A stretch of DNA of 64,000 nucleotides, taken from Vibrio xiamenensis. Lineage in GTDB: Bacteria > Pseudomonadota > Gammaproteobacteria > Enterobacterales > Vibrionaceae. How positions within the stretch are numbered: the stretch's first letter is position 1; every line of letters starts with the position of its first letter. The stretch is taken from positions 44,750-108,749 of the forward strand of contig NZ_FNDD01000018.1 of the NCBI RefSeq assembly GCF_900100015.1, in the 5' to 3' direction. A model generated the notes under the pieces. The model saw nothing but the letters and a program-made list of their open reading frames with translations, was not told the DNA's origin and searched no databases. Shown here piece after piece: positions 24,614 through 34,662 of this stretch. Position numbers and translations under genes: made by a program.

Positions 24614-25747
24614 ATGTCCATCACTGTTAATACCAATGTGTCAGCCATGACCGCGCAGCGCCACTTAGGCAAAGCGACGGACTTGCTGAACCAATCTCTG
24701 GAGCGACTGTCTTCAGGGAATCGGATTAACAGCGCCAAAGACGATGCGGCAGGGCTGCAAATTTCCAACCGTTTAGAATCGCAAATGCGCGGCCTTGATG
24801 TTGCAGTGCGCAATGCCAACGATGGCATTTCAATCATGCAAACCGCTGAAGGTGCCATGCAGGAAAGCACCAATATTCTGCAACGTATGCGCGATTTATC
24901 TCTGCAATCCGCCAACGGTTCCAATAGCGCTGCTGAACGTAAAGCGTTACAAGAAGAAATGGGCGCTTTAAACGATGAAATGAATAGAATCGCCGAAACC
25001 ACCTCTTTTGGTGGGCGAAAACTGCTCAATGGTTCGTTTGGTAGTGCTTCATTTCAGATTGGTGCCAGTTCCGGTGAAGCGGTGCAATTGTCGCTTGGCA
25101 ACCTGCGCACCGATACTCTAGAGATGGGTGGGTTTAGTTATGTGTCTGCTAGCCAGCAAGACAGTTCATGGCAGGTCCCGCAAGGGCAGAACAAGCTCAT
25201 CATGAGTTATACCGATGCTAACGGTCAGCAGCAAACCATTCACATTGATGCCAAAGCGGGTGACGATGTTGAAGAGCTTGCGACCTACATCAATGGTCAA
25301 ACTGATAAAGTATCTGCCTCGGTGAATGAAAAAGGTCAATTACAGATCTTTATGGCCGGGCACGAAACGTCAGGAACGTTGTCGTTTTCGGGCGGATTGG
25401 CAAGTCAGCTGCAAATGAATGTCACTGGCTACGAAGCGGTCGATAACTTAGACATTACCGATGTTGGCGGCGCTCAGCGGGCGGTTTCGGTCATCGATAC
25501 CGCGCTTAAGTATGTTGACAGTCACCGCGCAGAACTTGGCGCGATGCAAAATCGCTTTGGTCATGCAATCAACAATTTATCTAACGTAAACGAAAACTTA
25601 GCTGCTTCTAAAGGGCGGATTAAGGATACCGATTACGCCAAAGAAACTACTCAAATGATCAAGCAGCAGATTCTGCAGCAGGTCAGCACCTCGATATTAG
25701 CTCAAGCAAAACAGCAGCCAAACTTGGCGCTGACGTTATTGGGCTAA
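24614..25747 (+). CDS. flaF: Polar flagellin, first copy (FlaF-like)
   Basis: Filament protein of 377 residues exported through the flagellum. The D0/D1 ends are conserved ([14 protein letters not shown] and [21 protein letters not shown] at the N-terminus, [16 protein letters not shown] at the C-terminus). The central part is more divergent from its two neighbours than they are from each other, and codon use is different: it has many rarer codons such as CTC, CGG and GGG, whereas the following two genes use the optimal set. This points to a low-expressed minor flagellin. By order in V. parahaemolyticus it corresponds to flaF. Confidence 0.9.
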   Translation: MSITVNTNVSAMTAQRHLGKATDLLNQSLERLSSGNRINSAKDDAAGLQISNRLESQMRGLDVAVRNANDGISIMQTAEGAMQESTNILQRMRDLSLQSANGSNSAAERKALQEEMGALNDEMNRIAETTSFGGRKLLNGSFGSASFQIGASSGEAVQLSLGNLRTDTLEMGGFSYVSASQQDSSWQVPQGQNKLIMSYTDANGQQQTIHIDAKAGDDVEELATYINGQTDKVSASVNEKGQLQIFMAGHETSGTLSFSGGLASQLQMNVTGYEAVDNLDITDVGGAQRAVSVIDTALKYVDSHRAELGAMQNRFGHAINNLSNVNENLAASKGRIKDTDYAKETTQMIKQQILQQVSTSILAQAKQQPNLALTLLG

Positions 25748-25878
25748 TCGCAAAGGCGAGCATATCGACTGGGTTCGATAAAGCTTTAGCAAAAAAAACG
25801 AATTTTTGTTCTTTATTGACAACTCATCACGATCTAATGGCGAAAGACATTTTTTTTAAAAAAAGCGAAAAAAAATTC

Positions 25879-25905
25879 TAAAGGTTTTGAATCCCGCGCC
25901 GTTAA
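25879..25905 (+). promoter_or_regulatory. Sigma-28 (FliA) promoter of the second flagellin gene
   Basis: TAAA (25879-25882), a 15-nt spacer, then GCCGTTAA (25898-25905). The leader of about 75 nt contains a GTCGG/CCGAC-type inverted repeat (TTCCGAGACGTCGGAA). Confidence 0.85.
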
Positions 25906-25987
25906 AAAAAGTAACTTTGAGAGAACTACTTGGTTTTCCGAGACGTCGGAAACCGGATACATCGGAAAATCAATTGGAGAAATCACC

Positions 25988-27121
25988 ATGGCAGTGAATG
26001 TAAATACAAACGTATCAGCAATGACAGCACAGCGTTACCTAAACAGCGCTAACAATGCACAACAAAGTTCAATGGAACGTCTATCTTCTGGCTTCAAAAT
26101 TAACAGCGCAAAAGATGACGCAGCGGGTCTACAAATTTCGAACCGCTTGAATGTGCAAAGTCGCGGTCTAGATGTCGCGGTACGCAACGCAAATGATGGT
26201 ATCTCTATCGCTCAAACCGCTGAAGGTGCGATGAACGAGTCAACTAACATTCTGCAACGTATGCGTGACTTGTCACTACAATCTGCGAACGGCTCTAACT
26301 CAAAATCTGAGCGTGTTGCGATTCAAGAAGAAGTGACAGCGCTAAACGACGAACTAAACCGTATCGCAGAAACCACATCTTTTGGTGGTAACAAGCTACT
26401 TAACGGCACATTCGGTACTAAATCGTTCCAAATCGGTGCTGACAACGGTGAAGCGGTCATGCTATCACTGAGCGATATGCGCTCTGATAACGTTGGCATG
26501 GGGGGTAAAGCTTACCATGCAGCAAATGGTAAAGATAAAGACTGGACGGTTCAGCAAGGTTCGAACGACCTTACTATCAACCTAACCGATAAAGATGGCC
26601 AAGAGCAAACGATCAGCATCTCAGCGAAAGCAGGCGACGATATCGAAGAGTTAGCCACTTACATCAACGGTCAAACTGACATGGTAAAAGCGTCAGTTAA
26701 CGAAGATGGTCAGCTACAAATGTTCGCAGCCGACAACAAAGTTGCAGGTCCAGTTTCTTTCTCTGGCGGTCTGGCTGGTGAGCTAAGCTTTGGCGAAGCG
26801 AAAGATGTGACGGTTGATGATATCGACGTAACATCAGTTGGTGGTGCACAAGAGTCTGTTGCGATTATCGACTCAGCACTGAAATATGTAGACAGTAACC
26901 GTGCTCAACTGGGTGCTTTCCAAAACCGCTTCAACCACGCGATCAGCAACTTGGATAACATCAACGAGAACGTGAATGCTTCGAAGAGCCGTATCAAAGA
27001 TACCGACTTCGCGAAAGAAACGACTGCACTAACCAAGTCACAAATTCTTTCTCAAGCATCAAGCTCAGTGTTGGCTCAAGCCAAACAAGCGCCTCAAGCG
27101 GCACTAAGCTTACTTGGCTAA
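25988..27121 (+). CDS. flaB: Polar flagellin, second copy (FlaB-like)
   Basis: Filament protein of 377 residues, same length as its two neighbours. N-terminal ([19 protein letters not shown]) and C-terminal ([16 protein letters not shown]) polymerisation domains are intact; the central surface domain differs most. Codon use is strongly biased to the optimal set (CTA, CGT, GGT, AAC), as expected for an abundant protein. It has its own sigma-28 promoter and terminator. The ribosome site is TTGGAGAA. Confidence 0.92.
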   Translation: MAVNVNTNVSAMTAQRYLNSANNAQQSSMERLSSGFKINSAKDDAAGLQISNRLNVQSRGLDVAVRNANDGISIAQTAEGAMNESTNILQRMRDLSLQSANGSNSKSERVAIQEEVTALNDELNRIAETTSFGGNKLLNGTFGTKSFQIGADNGEAVMLSLSDMRSDNVGMGGKAYHAANGKDKDWTVQQGSNDLTINLTDKDGQEQTISISAKAGDDIEELATYINGQTDMVKASVNEDGQLQMFAADNKVAGPVSFSGGLAGELSFGEAKDVTVDDIDVTSVGGAQESVAIIDSALKYVDSNRAQLGAFQNRFNHAISNLDNINENVNASKSRIKDTDFAKETTALTKSQILSQASSSVLAQAKQAPQAALSLLG

Positions 27122-27136
27122 TCAGCTTAAACCCTA

Positions 27137-27168
27137 GAAAAATCCAGCTTCGGCTGGATTTTTTTATG
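27137..27168 (+). terminator. Rho-independent terminator of the second flagellin gene
   Basis: AAAAATCCAGC-TTCG-GCTGGATTTTTTT with a UUCG tetraloop. Confidence 0.92.
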
Positions 27169-27276
27169 CCTGAATTTCATACATTTTTTGTCTAATTTGG
27201 CCCTTAACCAATTCGTTATCTTGATCGCAAAATTTCTCCCCTGAATAAAAAAAATGCAATTTATGTAATTTTTTTC

Positions 27277-27303
27277 TAAAGCTTCTTTTCACACCGCCGT
27301 TAC
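27277..27303 (+). promoter_or_regulatory. Sigma-28 (FliA) promoter of the third flagellin gene
   Basis: TAAA (27277-27280), a 15-nt spacer, then GCCGTTAC (27296-27303). No sigma-54 motif was seen in front of this gene, unlike flaA of V. cholerae. Confidence 0.83.
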
Positions 27304-27384
27304 AGGATTGAGAGAAATGAGATGCGCCGACGTGAGGTGAGAGACACGAAAGCGCATCACCCTTAAATGCCAAAGGAGATCAAT

Positions 27385-28518
27385 ATGGCAATTAACGTTA
27401 ACACCAATGTGTCGGCGATGACCGCTCAGCGCTATCTAAATGGTGCTGCTGAAGGTATGCAAAAGTCGATGGAGCGTTTGTCTTCGGGCTATAAAATCAA
27501 CAGCGCGAAAGACGATGCTGCAGGTCTACAAATTTCTAACCGTTTGACGTCGCAAAGTAACGGCCTAAACATGGCGGTGAAAAATGCCAACGATGGTATC
27601 TCTATTGCACAAACCGCTGAAGGTGCAATGGGCGAAACGACAAACATTCTTCAACGTATGCGCGATCTATCTTTGCAATCGGCGAACGGCTCGAACTCTA
27701 AGTCTGAGCGCGTGGCGATTCAAGAAGAGGTGACTGCACTGAATGATGAATTGAACCGTATCGCAGAAACCACGTCATTTGGTGGTAACAAATTGCTTAA
27801 CGGCTCTTTTGGTAGCAAATCATTCCAGATCGGTGCTAGCTCAGGTGAAGCGGTTCAGCTTTCAATGGGTAACATGCGTTCTGATACCACTGACATGGGC
27901 GGTAAGGCTTATGTCGCTGAGGAAGGTAAATCTGCAGACTGGAAAGTGTCTGAAGGTAGTACTGACTTCACATTAAACTACACTGATAATGAAGGCCAAG
28001 CGCAAGAGCTGACCATCAACGCGAAAGCGGGTGATGATATCGAGCAGCTTGCGACTTACATTAACGGTCAAAGTTCTGACATCAAAGCGTCTGTTGGTGA
28101 AGAAGGCAAATTACAACTGTTTGCTTCGACTCAACAAGTGCAAGGTGATGTCACTGTCGGCGGTTCACTGGGTGCTGAAATTGGTTTTGGCGCAGCAAAA
28201 GATGTCACGGTTGCTGATGTTGACGTAACGTCAGTAGCAGGCTCTCAGCTTGCGGTATCCGTTATCGATGGCGCGTTGAAATCGGTAGATAGCCAACGTG
28301 CAGAGCTTGGTGCGTTCCAAAACCGCTTTGGCCATGCAATCAGCAACTTAGATAACATTAACGAGAACGTTAACGCCTCACGTAGCCGTATCAAAGATAC
28401 CGACTACGCGAAAGAAACGACTCAAATGACTAAGTCGCAAATTTTGCAACAAGCGAGTATGTCAGTACTTGCGCAAGCGAAGCAATCACCATCGGCAGCT
28501 CTAAGCTTATTAGGTTAA
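27385..28518 (+). CDS. flaA: Polar flagellin, third copy (FlaA-like)
   Basis: Flagellin of 377 residues next to flaG and fliD. The start is ATG 27385, placed behind AAAGGAGATCAAT; an ATG 18 nt upstream would add six non-conserved residues. Conserved ends are [18 protein letters not shown] and [16 protein letters not shown]. The central region (about residues 165-285) carries the sequence differences from the second copy. Codon use is near optimal. The name follows the V. parahaemolyticus order flaF-flaB-flaA; V. cholerae naming is different. Confidence 0.92.
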   Translation: MAINVNTNVSAMTAQRYLNGAAEGMQKSMERLSSGYKINSAKDDAAGLQISNRLTSQSNGLNMAVKNANDGISIAQTAEGAMGETTNILQRMRDLSLQSANGSNSKSERVAIQEEVTALNDELNRIAETTSFGGNKLLNGSFGSKSFQIGASSGEAVQLSMGNMRSDTTDMGGKAYVAEEGKSADWKVSEGSTDFTLNYTDNEGQAQELTINAKAGDDIEQLATYINGQSSDIKASVGEEGKLQLFASTQQVQGDVTVGGSLGAEIGFGAAKDVTVADVDVTSVAGSQLAVSVIDGALKSVDSQRAELGAFQNRFGHAISNLDNINENVNASRSRIKDTDYAKETTQMTKSQILQQASMSVLAQAKQSPSAALSLLG

Positions 28519-28594
28519 TCGATAGGTTCTTAATGAGCTTATTGGGACAAGCGATATTTATGTTGCAGACCTAAAAGGTGGAAGGGAGATTGTT

Positions 28595-29023
28595 ATGGAA
28601 TTATCGTCCTACACATCGAACGTCCAGCCTTACGGCTCACAAAGTGGCACTAAAATTGCTTCGAAAAACGATAATGCTCAAAGTATTTCTTCGCAAAATG
28701 AAGGGAATGCAGTAACAGAGGTAACAGAACAGGCTACTCAGTCGGTTGATAAAGCCATTGAACGTACTCAAATGCGTGAAAGGCTTAATCGTGAAGAGCG
28801 GCAAAAATTGGTCGATCAGATGAACGAGTTTATCTCTTCAATCAATACTGGCTTGTCGTTTCGAGTCGATGAAGAATCGGGACGAGAAGTGGTTACCATC
28901 TACGAAGCGCAAACTGGCGATATTATTCGCCAGATCCCGGATGAGGAAATGCTCGAAGTGTTGCGACGCCTCAGAGTTCAGACAGCCCGTTATTCATCAG
29001 GGTTAGTGAATGATAAGGTGTAA
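28595..29023 (+). CDS. flaG: FlaG flagellar protein
   Basis: A 142-residue protein that affects filament length in polar flagellates. The first 60 residues are a Ser/Gln-rich disordered part; the conserved FlaG domain follows with SINTGLSFRVDEESGREVVT and QTGDIIRQIPDEEMLEVLRRL. It is located between flagellin and fliD, as in other vibrios. The ribosome site is GGGAG. Confidence 0.9.
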   Translation: MELSSYTSNVQPYGSQSGTKIASKNDNAQSISSQNEGNAVTEVTEQATQSVDKAIERTQMRERLNREERQKLVDQMNEFISSINTGLSFRVDEESGREVVTIYEAQTGDIIRQIPDEEMLEVLRRLRVQTARYSSGLVNDKV

Positions 29024-29050
29024 TCGTTGTAAGTTTTTGAGGTGATTTGA

Positions 29051-31051
29051 ATGAGTCTAGGCCCTATAGGGATGAATTCTGGCATGGATATCAACTCCAT
29101 GGTCAGCAAAATTGTTGATGCGGAGCGGCTTCCTAAGCAGCAACGCATTGACAATGAGCAGGCTAAAGTTGATTCCAGCATCAGTGCCTATGGTCGGCTC
29201 AGGGAGTCGCTGGACACAATGAAAAACTTGATGGCTAATTTCCGTCAAGATAAAGCCTTCGCCGCTCGAAAAGTTGATTCAAGTGACGATGGCGTTGTGT
29301 CGGCGACCGCAACAACGGAAGCTATCGCTGGTAGATATGCTATCGATGTGTTGCAGCTTGCTCAAAGTCATAAAGTGGCGTCTGACGTGTTACCGGAAGA
29401 CGCCAAGTTTGGGCCTGGTAAGCTGCAAATTTCGCTCGGCGAACGCGACTTCAGTGTTGATGTTCGCAACAATTCTAAGTTGATTGATATCGTTCGTGGT
29501 ATCAATAACGACAAATCCAACCCAGGCGTTCGCGCTTCGGTCATCAATGATGTGCAAGGCCCGCGCCTTATTGTTGCGGCCAACGTGTCTGGTCAAGATC
29601 ATCAAATCGGCATTCGTGTCGATGCACCTGCAAGCAATAACTTACACCGCTTTGAGTATAAAACGCTCGAGCAGCGGGTTAGCGATTTAGAAAAAGCGCG
29701 CAGCGAAGCGCAAAACCTGATTGCCCCTTTGACGCCCGAGGAGCAAGAAGTTGCCGATCAAATCGCGCAAAAAAACATCGATGCGGCAAAGTCTGTCGAT
29801 AAAGAGCTTGCAGAAAGTAATCAAAAAGCGGCAGTAAATGCCGACCCTAACGCAGAAAAAGCCGGCGTTGCTGGCAATGAAATGTCGGATACAGCAGTGG
29901 CTGCGGCAGCGAAAGCTGGCGTTGATGCCAATCGCTATTTAAAACCTGAAGATCGCATTCCAGGTTGGACTGAAACTGCATCCGGCACATTGTTGGACTC
30001 CTATCGCGAGCCCGAACCTGAGCTTGATGAAAAAGCGCTCGAAAAATCAAAAGATGTGCCTGGCTGGAGCAACACCGCGTCCGGTACATTGACCGACTCC
30101 TATGTGACGCCAAAAGAAGCTCAGCAAAAGCTTGATGAGCAACTTGCCAAAGAGCAGGCTGAAATCGACGACGCAGTGAAAACTGGGGATTTAACCCCAG
30201 AGCAAGCCAAACAAATGGTGCGCGCCAAATTGCCTGAAGAACAGCGCGCTTACCTTGAACGTGTCGATCAAGCCAAGCAGGAACTCGATTCTGCCCAGCA
30301 AGCGTTTCAAGCGTATCAAGGCATGACGCAAGTACAGGCGGGTCAAGACTCGGAAGTGCTGCTTGATGGTATCGCTAAGCTTTCCAGTCATAACAACGTG
30401 ATTGAAGATGCGATTGAAGGGGTGAACTTAACCCTTAAAGGCAAAACTGACCCGACGAAGCAAGCTTCAGAAATCGATGTGGAATATGACCGTGATGGGG
30501 TCAAACAAAACATTGAGCAATTTGTGAGTGCTTACAATCAGTTTTACCAAGTGGCGCAAAGCCTAGGTGGGGTTGACCCGCGTACTGGTGCGGCAGGTCC
30601 GCTTGCCGGTGACAGCGTGGTACGCAGCGCTGAATCACGACTTAAAACCGTGTTTACATCGGCCATTGATACCGCGCCGCCAGATCTGAAAACCTTGACT
30701 GAGTTTGGCATTACTACCACTCGGCAAGGCAGTTTAGAAATCAACTACAATGTGTTGAACAAGCAGCTCAATAATAACTTTACTAAGTTGGGCGATTTTT
30801 TTGGCGGCAACCAAGGTTTCGCTAAAAAAGTTGAAGACGCGATTCAGTCGATGACCGGTGTCACTGGCTCGATTCGAACTCGCGAGAAAAGCATGACGGA
30901 ACGTACTTATCGTCTGCAAGATGAACAGGCGAACTTAGACCGCCGTATGGATACGATAGAGAAGCGGACTCACGCCAAATTTTCGGCGATGCAGGATGCG
31001 ACCAGTAAAATGCACTCTCAATTGGCAGGAATGATGAATGCCCTTGGCTAA
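29051..31051 (+). CDS. fliD: FliD filament cap protein (HAP2)
   Basis: Cap protein of 666 residues that sits at the filament tip and folds flagellin into place. The N-terminus (GMNSGMDINSMVSKIVDAERLPK) and C-terminus (coiled segment followed by MHSQLAGMMNALG) are the polymerisation helices of FliD. A central region of about 200 residues (residues 215-440) is rich in Glu, Lys, Ala and Gln and contains the repeated motif PGW-x2-TASGTL-x-DSY at residues 304-318 and 337-351. It is called flaH in V. parahaemolyticus. Overlaps flaI by 14 nt. Confidence 0.93.
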   Translation: MSLGPIGMNSGMDINSMVSKIVDAERLPKQQRIDNEQAKVDSSISAYGRLRESLDTMKNLMANFRQDKAFAARKVDSSDDGVVSATATTEAIAGRYAIDVLQLAQSHKVASDVLPEDAKFGPGKLQISLGERDFSVDVRNNSKLIDIVRGINNDKSNPGVRASVINDVQGPRLIVAANVSGQDHQIGIRVDAPASNNLHRFEYKTLEQRVSDLEKARSEAQNLIAPLTPEEQEVADQIAQKNIDAAKSVDKELAESNQKAAVNADPNAEKAGVAGNEMSDTAVAAAAKAGVDANRYLKPEDRIPGWTETASGTLLDSYREPEPELDEKALEKSKDVPGWSNTASGTLTDSYVTPKEAQQKLDEQLAKEQAEIDDAVKTGDLTPEQAKQMVRAKLPEEQRAYLERVDQAKQELDSAQQAFQAYQGMTQVQAGQDSEVLLDGIAKLSSHNNVIEDAIEGVNLTLKGKTDPTKQASEIDVEYDRDGVKQNIEQFVSAYNQFYQVAQSLGGVDPRTGAAGPLAGDSVVRSAESRLKTVFTSAIDTAPPDLKTLTEFGITTTRQGSLEINYNVLNKQLNNNFTKLGDFFGGNQGFAKKVEDAIQSMTGVTGSIRTREKSMTERTYRLQDEQANLDRRMDTIEKRTHAKFSAMQDATSKMHSQLAGMMNALG

Positions 31052-31361
31052 GTCTTTTACCGAGCAGTTGGTACTTTTGAGTGACATAGATCACGAAATT
31101 TCTAATTCTCTTGCTTTAGACGACATTAATACTGAAGAAATCCTAGCGATTGTCGATAGAAGGGAACAGTTATTGCAATCTTTGTTGAGCTACATTGAAA
31201 GTAGCCCGAAGTTTGCAGAGAGCCCTGAGTGGCGATCGGCAGTTCAAGAAACTCAGCGTATTGTTGAACTGATGCAATCAAAAACCGATCAGTTTGGCCA
31301 AGCGTTACACAAGTATCGTTATGGAAAAAAATCGGTACAGCAGTACAAAAAGTTTTTATAA
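31038..31361 (+). CDS. flaI: FlaI, FliT-like flagellar export chaperone candidate
   Basis: Small helical protein of 107 residues in the position of flaI in vibrios, between fliD and fliS. It is almost wholly alpha-helical and charged, like the FliT chaperone of FliD in enterics, but sequence similarity is low. The start overlaps fliD. The GKKSVQQYKKF tail is basic. The chaperone role is inference from position. Confidence 0.8.
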   Translation: MPLAKSFTEQLVLLSDIDHEISNSLALDDINTEEILAIVDRREQLLQSLLSYIESSPKFAESPEWRSAVQETQRIVELMQSKTDQFGQALHKYRYGKKSVQQYKKFL

Positions 31362-31373
31362 AAGAGGAAAGTT

Positions 31374-31784
31374 ATGCGTGGTTCGTTACAGGCTTATAAG
31401 AAGGTATCCGTTGATAGCCAGCTAAGTGCGGCCTCTCCGCATAAGATCGTTCAGATGCTAATGGCGGGTGCTATTGAGCGTCTGATCCAAGGTAAAGCTG
31501 CGATGCAGCAAGGCAATATTCCGGTGAAAGGTGAGCGTCTTGGTAAGGCTTTGGATATCATCATTAGCTTACGTAGCTGTCTTTCTATGGATGACGGTGG
31601 CGATATTGCGCAGAATTTAGATCAGCTCTACGAATTCATGATCACGCAAATCACCGCAGCTAACCACCAAAATGAGCCGCAGTTTATCGATGACGTGATC
31701 GATATCATCCGCGAAATCAAGTCTGCTTGGGACGCGATTCCAGCCGAATTTCATAATTTGACCGCTCCAGATGTCGGTGTGTAA
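31374..31784 (+). CDS. fliS: FliS flagellin export chaperone
   Basis: Cytoplasmic chaperone of 136 residues that keeps flagellin unfolded before export. It has the four-helix pattern of FliS: SLQAYKKVSVDSQLSAASPHKIVQMLM at the start (residues 3-29) and the amphipathic helices around IISLRSCLSMDDGG and NLDQLYEFM. The ribosome site is AAAGAGGAAAG. A terminator lies about 110 nt downstream. Confidence 0.93.
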   Translation: MRGSLQAYKKVSVDSQLSAASPHKIVQMLMAGAIERLIQGKAAMQQGNIPVKGERLGKALDIIISLRSCLSMDDGGDIAQNLDQLYEFMITQITAANHQNEPQFIDDVIDIIREIKSAWDAIPAEFHNLTAPDVGV

Positions 31785-31896
31785 GAAAAATCTGATTTAA
31801 GATCGTAATTTGCTGCGATTTTTTGTCCGGTTTGGATTAAAAGTCACATCAAACGACGGCTTGGTTGCCATATTTTTTTTATTACATAGAATAAGA

Positions 31897-31925
31897 AGCC
31901 ACTTATAGCCTAGTGGCTTTTTTTG
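31897..31925 (+). terminator. Rho-independent terminator after fliS
   Basis: AGCCACT (31897-31903) and AGTGGCT (31912-31918) followed by a T-run. It separates the flaG-fliS unit from flrA. Confidence 0.85.
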
Positions 31926-31955
31926 TTGCTGATATTTATAAGTAATGTCTATAGT
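31926..31955 (+). promoter_or_regulatory. Possible sigma-70 promoter of flrA
   Basis: TTGCTG (31926-31931) and TATAGT (31950-31955), spaced 18 nt. FlrA sits at the top of the flagellar hierarchy, so a housekeeping promoter is expected. Confidence 0.4.
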
Positions 31956-32023
31956 TAGAGTGAAAATAGACAACTGACAAATTTCAGTCACCGCGTTTCA
32001 AACTAAGGCGATCAATCTCACCT

Positions 32024-33487
32024 ATGCAAGGTTTAGCAAAACTACTTGTGATTGAAGATAACGCTCAAGCGCGTACCAATCTCAGTAATATATTAGAATT
32101 TGTTGGAGAGCAGTGCGAAGCGATCCCTTCGAATCAAATCCACGACATAGACTGGTCACAATTGTGGACTGGCTGCATCATTGGCTCTTTGCAAGGTGAT
32201 CAGCTCACTGCCGAATTGAGTGAGAAATTATTTAAAGCGAATCATATTCCATTGTTGATCGCTGGTAAGCATTCTTATCCTGTCGATGAATTCACCAATT
32301 ATGTTGGTGAGCTCGAGTATCCGCTCAATTACCCACAATTAAGTGAAGCACTGCGCCACTGTAAAGATTTTCTTGGTCGCAGAGGGCTCAATATTGTTGC
32401 CTCTGCGCGTAAAAATACTCTGTTTCGTAGCTTAGTCGGGCAAAGTCTTGGTATTCAAGATGTTCGCCATCTGATTGAGCAAGTGTCTTCTTCTGAAGCT
32501 AACGTACTGATTCTTGGCGAATCAGGTACGGGTAAAGAAGTGGTCGCGCGCAACATTCATTATCATTCTCCACGCCGCGGCGGGCCATTTGTGCCGATTA
32601 ACTGTGGTGCCATTCCTCCTGACTTACTGGAAAGTGAACTGTTTGGTCATGAGAAAGGGGCATTTACCGGGGCGATTACTGCACGTAAAGGACGCTTTGA
32701 ACTCGCAGAAGGCGGCACGCTGTTTTTGGATGAAATCGGCGATATGCCGATGCCAATGCAGGTTAAGCTGTTACGCGTTTTGCAAGAGCGCTGCTTTGAA
32801 CGTGTCGGCGGTAACACCACCATCAAAGTCAATGTTCGTGTTATTGCCGCAACGCACCGTAATTTGGAAGACATGATTAACGATGCTTCATTCCGTGAAG
32901 ATCTTTACTATCGACTCAATGTGTTCCCAATCGAAACACCGGCGCTGCGTGAACGCCGCGAAGACATTCCGTTGTTATTGCAAGAATTGATGACGCGTAT
33001 GGAAGCGGAAGGGGCTCAGCCAATCTGTTTCACTCCACGAGCGATCAACTCGTTGATGGAGCATAACTGGCCTGGCAACGTGCGAGAATTGGCGAACTTG
33101 GTTGAGCGTATGATCATTCTCTATCCAAATAGCTTAGTGGATGTCAACCATCTGCCGACCAAATACCGCTACAGCGACATTCCAGAGTTTCAACCGGAAT
33201 ACCGTGATTCAAATACAGTAGAAGAAGAAGAGCGTGCAGCGCTGCATGACCTTTTCTCCGGTGAATTTAACTCGGAAAATCTCGATGGTTTCCAAGATGG
33301 CAATGCTCCTCAAGCACTGCCTTCAGAAGGGATTAACCTTAAAGAGATGCTCGCAGAACTTGAGATTAACATGATTAACCAAGCGCTGGATGCGCAGGGT
33401 GGCGTTGTGGCTCGTGCCGCGGATATGCTGGGTATGCGCCGAACCACCTTAGTTGAAAAAATGCGCAAATATAACCTGCACCGTTAA
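32024..33487 (+). CDS. flrA: FlrA, sigma-54-dependent master activator of flagellar genes
   Basis: Class I regulator, 487 residues (called FlaK in V. parahaemolyticus, FleQ in Pseudomonas). The N-terminal ~125 residues form the FleQ-type receiver-like domain without a phosphoryl aspartate triad. The AAA+ domain has GESGTGKE (Walker A), GHEKGAFTGA (sigma-54 contact) and GGTLFLDEIGD (Walker B). The C-terminus has a Fis-type helix-turn-helix (ARAADMLGMRRTTLVEKMR). In vibrios it turns on flrBC and fliE operons and responds to c-di-GMP. Confidence 0.93.
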   Translation: MQGLAKLLVIEDNAQARTNLSNILEFVGEQCEAIPSNQIHDIDWSQLWTGCIIGSLQGDQLTAELSEKLFKANHIPLLIAGKHSYPVDEFTNYVGELEYPLNYPQLSEALRHCKDFLGRRGLNIVASARKNTLFRSLVGQSLGIQDVRHLIEQVSSSEANVLILGESGTGKEVVARNIHYHSPRRGGPFVPINCGAIPPDLLESELFGHEKGAFTGAITARKGRFELAEGGTLFLDEIGDMPMPMQVKLLRVLQERCFERVGGNTTIKVNVRVIAATHRNLEDMINDASFREDLYYRLNVFPIETPALRERREDIPLLLQELMTRMEAEGAQPICFTPRAINSLMEHNWPGNVRELANLVERMIILYPNSLVDVNHLPTKYRYSDIPEFQPEYRDSNTVEEEERAALHDLFSGEFNSENLDGFQDGNAPQALPSEGINLKEMLAELEINMINQALDAQGGVVARAADMLGMRRTTLVEKMRKYNLHR

Positions 33488-33550
33488 TCGAATGTCATCT
33501 GTCAAAAAACTGACCTTTAGTTAAGTTATTGATATTTAACAAAAATAGGC

Positions 33551-33566
33551 TGGCGTGCTTTTTGCA
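33551..33566 (+). promoter_or_regulatory. Sigma-54 (-24/-12) promoter of flrBC
   Basis: TGGCGTGCTTTTTGCA matches TGGCAC-N5-TTGCA in all but one base, 38 nt before the flrB ATG. FlrA is the expected activator. Confidence 0.85.
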
Positions 33567-33603
33567 TCCCAGCCTATTGTAGTTTTATAGGCAGAAATAC
33601 GAC

Positions 33604-34662
33604 ATGCAAACAGTACCGTCTCCACAACCAGCAAGTCCATTAGGCTCTTTAGAAGAGCAGGTGGAGCGCTATCAACAAGTGATCGAAGTAATGCCCGCGG
33701 GCGTTATTTTGCTCGACACTCAAGGTGTGGTTCATGAAGCCAACCCCGAAGCTCAGCGTTTACTCGAAGTGCCTTTAGTGGGTGAAAAGTGGTTTGCCAT
33801 CATTCAGCAAGTGTTTGCGCCGCGTGAAGATGACGGTCATGAAATTTCTCTGATTAACGGACGAAAAGTTCGGCTAGCGATTTCTGCTTCTGCAACTGGG
33901 CAACTGATTTTAATTACCGACTTAACCGAAACGCGTTTGCTGCAATCGCGAGTGAGTGATCTGCAGCGCTTGTCGTCGATTGGTCGCATGGTTGCATCAT
34001 TGGCGCATCAAGTAAGAACGCCGCTTTCCAGTGCCATGTTATATGCCTCAAATCTCGCTGCGCCGAATTTACCTGCGGCGACCAAAGATCGCTTTCAAAC
34101 CAAATTGATGGACAGGCTCTACGATTTGGAAAAGCAGGTTAACGATATGCTGCTGTTTGCCAAAGGCGGAGACAACAAGGTGATTCAGCCATTTAGCATC
34201 AGTGAATTGGCCGATGAGTTTTCACCGATGATCGAAGCGGCAGTGAAAAACAACCACATCGATTACGGTTTGGAAGTAGAAGATGGCGACACCATGCTGA
34301 TGGGCAATGCTAACGCGATAGCTTCGGCTCTAAGTAATCTGGTGATGAACGCAATTCAAATTGCGGGCAAGCAATCGCAACTCGATGTGTTCATGCGCGT
34401 GGTCGATGGCGAGTTACGCGTCTCTGTACAAGATAGCGGTCCGGGCGTGCCACCTGAGTTACAAAGCAAAATTATGGAACCTTTTTTTACCACACGTTCG
34501 CAAGGAACCGGTCTTGGACTTGCGGTCGTACAAATGGTTTGCCGAGCGCACGATGGGCGCTTGGAACTGTATTCTGAACCAGGCGAAGGCGCTTGTTTCA
34601 CCGTGTGTATTCCAGTTGAGCGCAATACACAAGCCACACCAGAAATGACAGCGGGAGAATAA
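33604..34662 (+). CDS. flrB: FlrB sensor histidine kinase
   Basis: Cytoplasmic kinase of 352 residues with no transmembrane segment. Residues about 20-110 form a PAS domain (EVMPAGVILLDTQGVVHEAN). The phosphorylated histidine lies in MVASLAHQVRTPLSSA; the ATP-binding boxes are NLVMNAIQIAGK, VQDSGPGVP and GTGLGLAVVQMVC. It phosphorylates FlrC. The stop codon overlaps the start of flrC by one base (TAATG). Confidence 0.93.
   Translation: MQTVPSPQPASPLGSLEEQVERYQQVIEVMPAGVILLDTQGVVHEANPEAQRLLEVPLVGEKWFAIIQQVFAPREDDGHEISLINGRKVRLAISASATGQLILITDLTETRLLQSRVSDLQRLSSIGRMVASLAHQVRTPLSSAMLYASNLAAPNLPAATKDRFQTKLMDRLYDLEKQVNDMLLFAKGGDNKVIQPFSISELADEFSPMIEAAVKNNHIDYGLEVEDGDTMLMGNANAIASALSNLVMNAIQIAGKQSQLDVFMRVVDGELRVSVQDSGPGVPPELQSKIMEPFFTTRSQGTGLGLAVVQMVCRAHDGRLELYSEPGEGACFTVCIPVERNTQATPEMTAGE

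Noticed and set aside
24514..25029. 171-codon frame antisense to the first flagellin
   Set aside because: Shadow of a conserved flagellin N-terminus; promoter and ribosome site support the plus strand.
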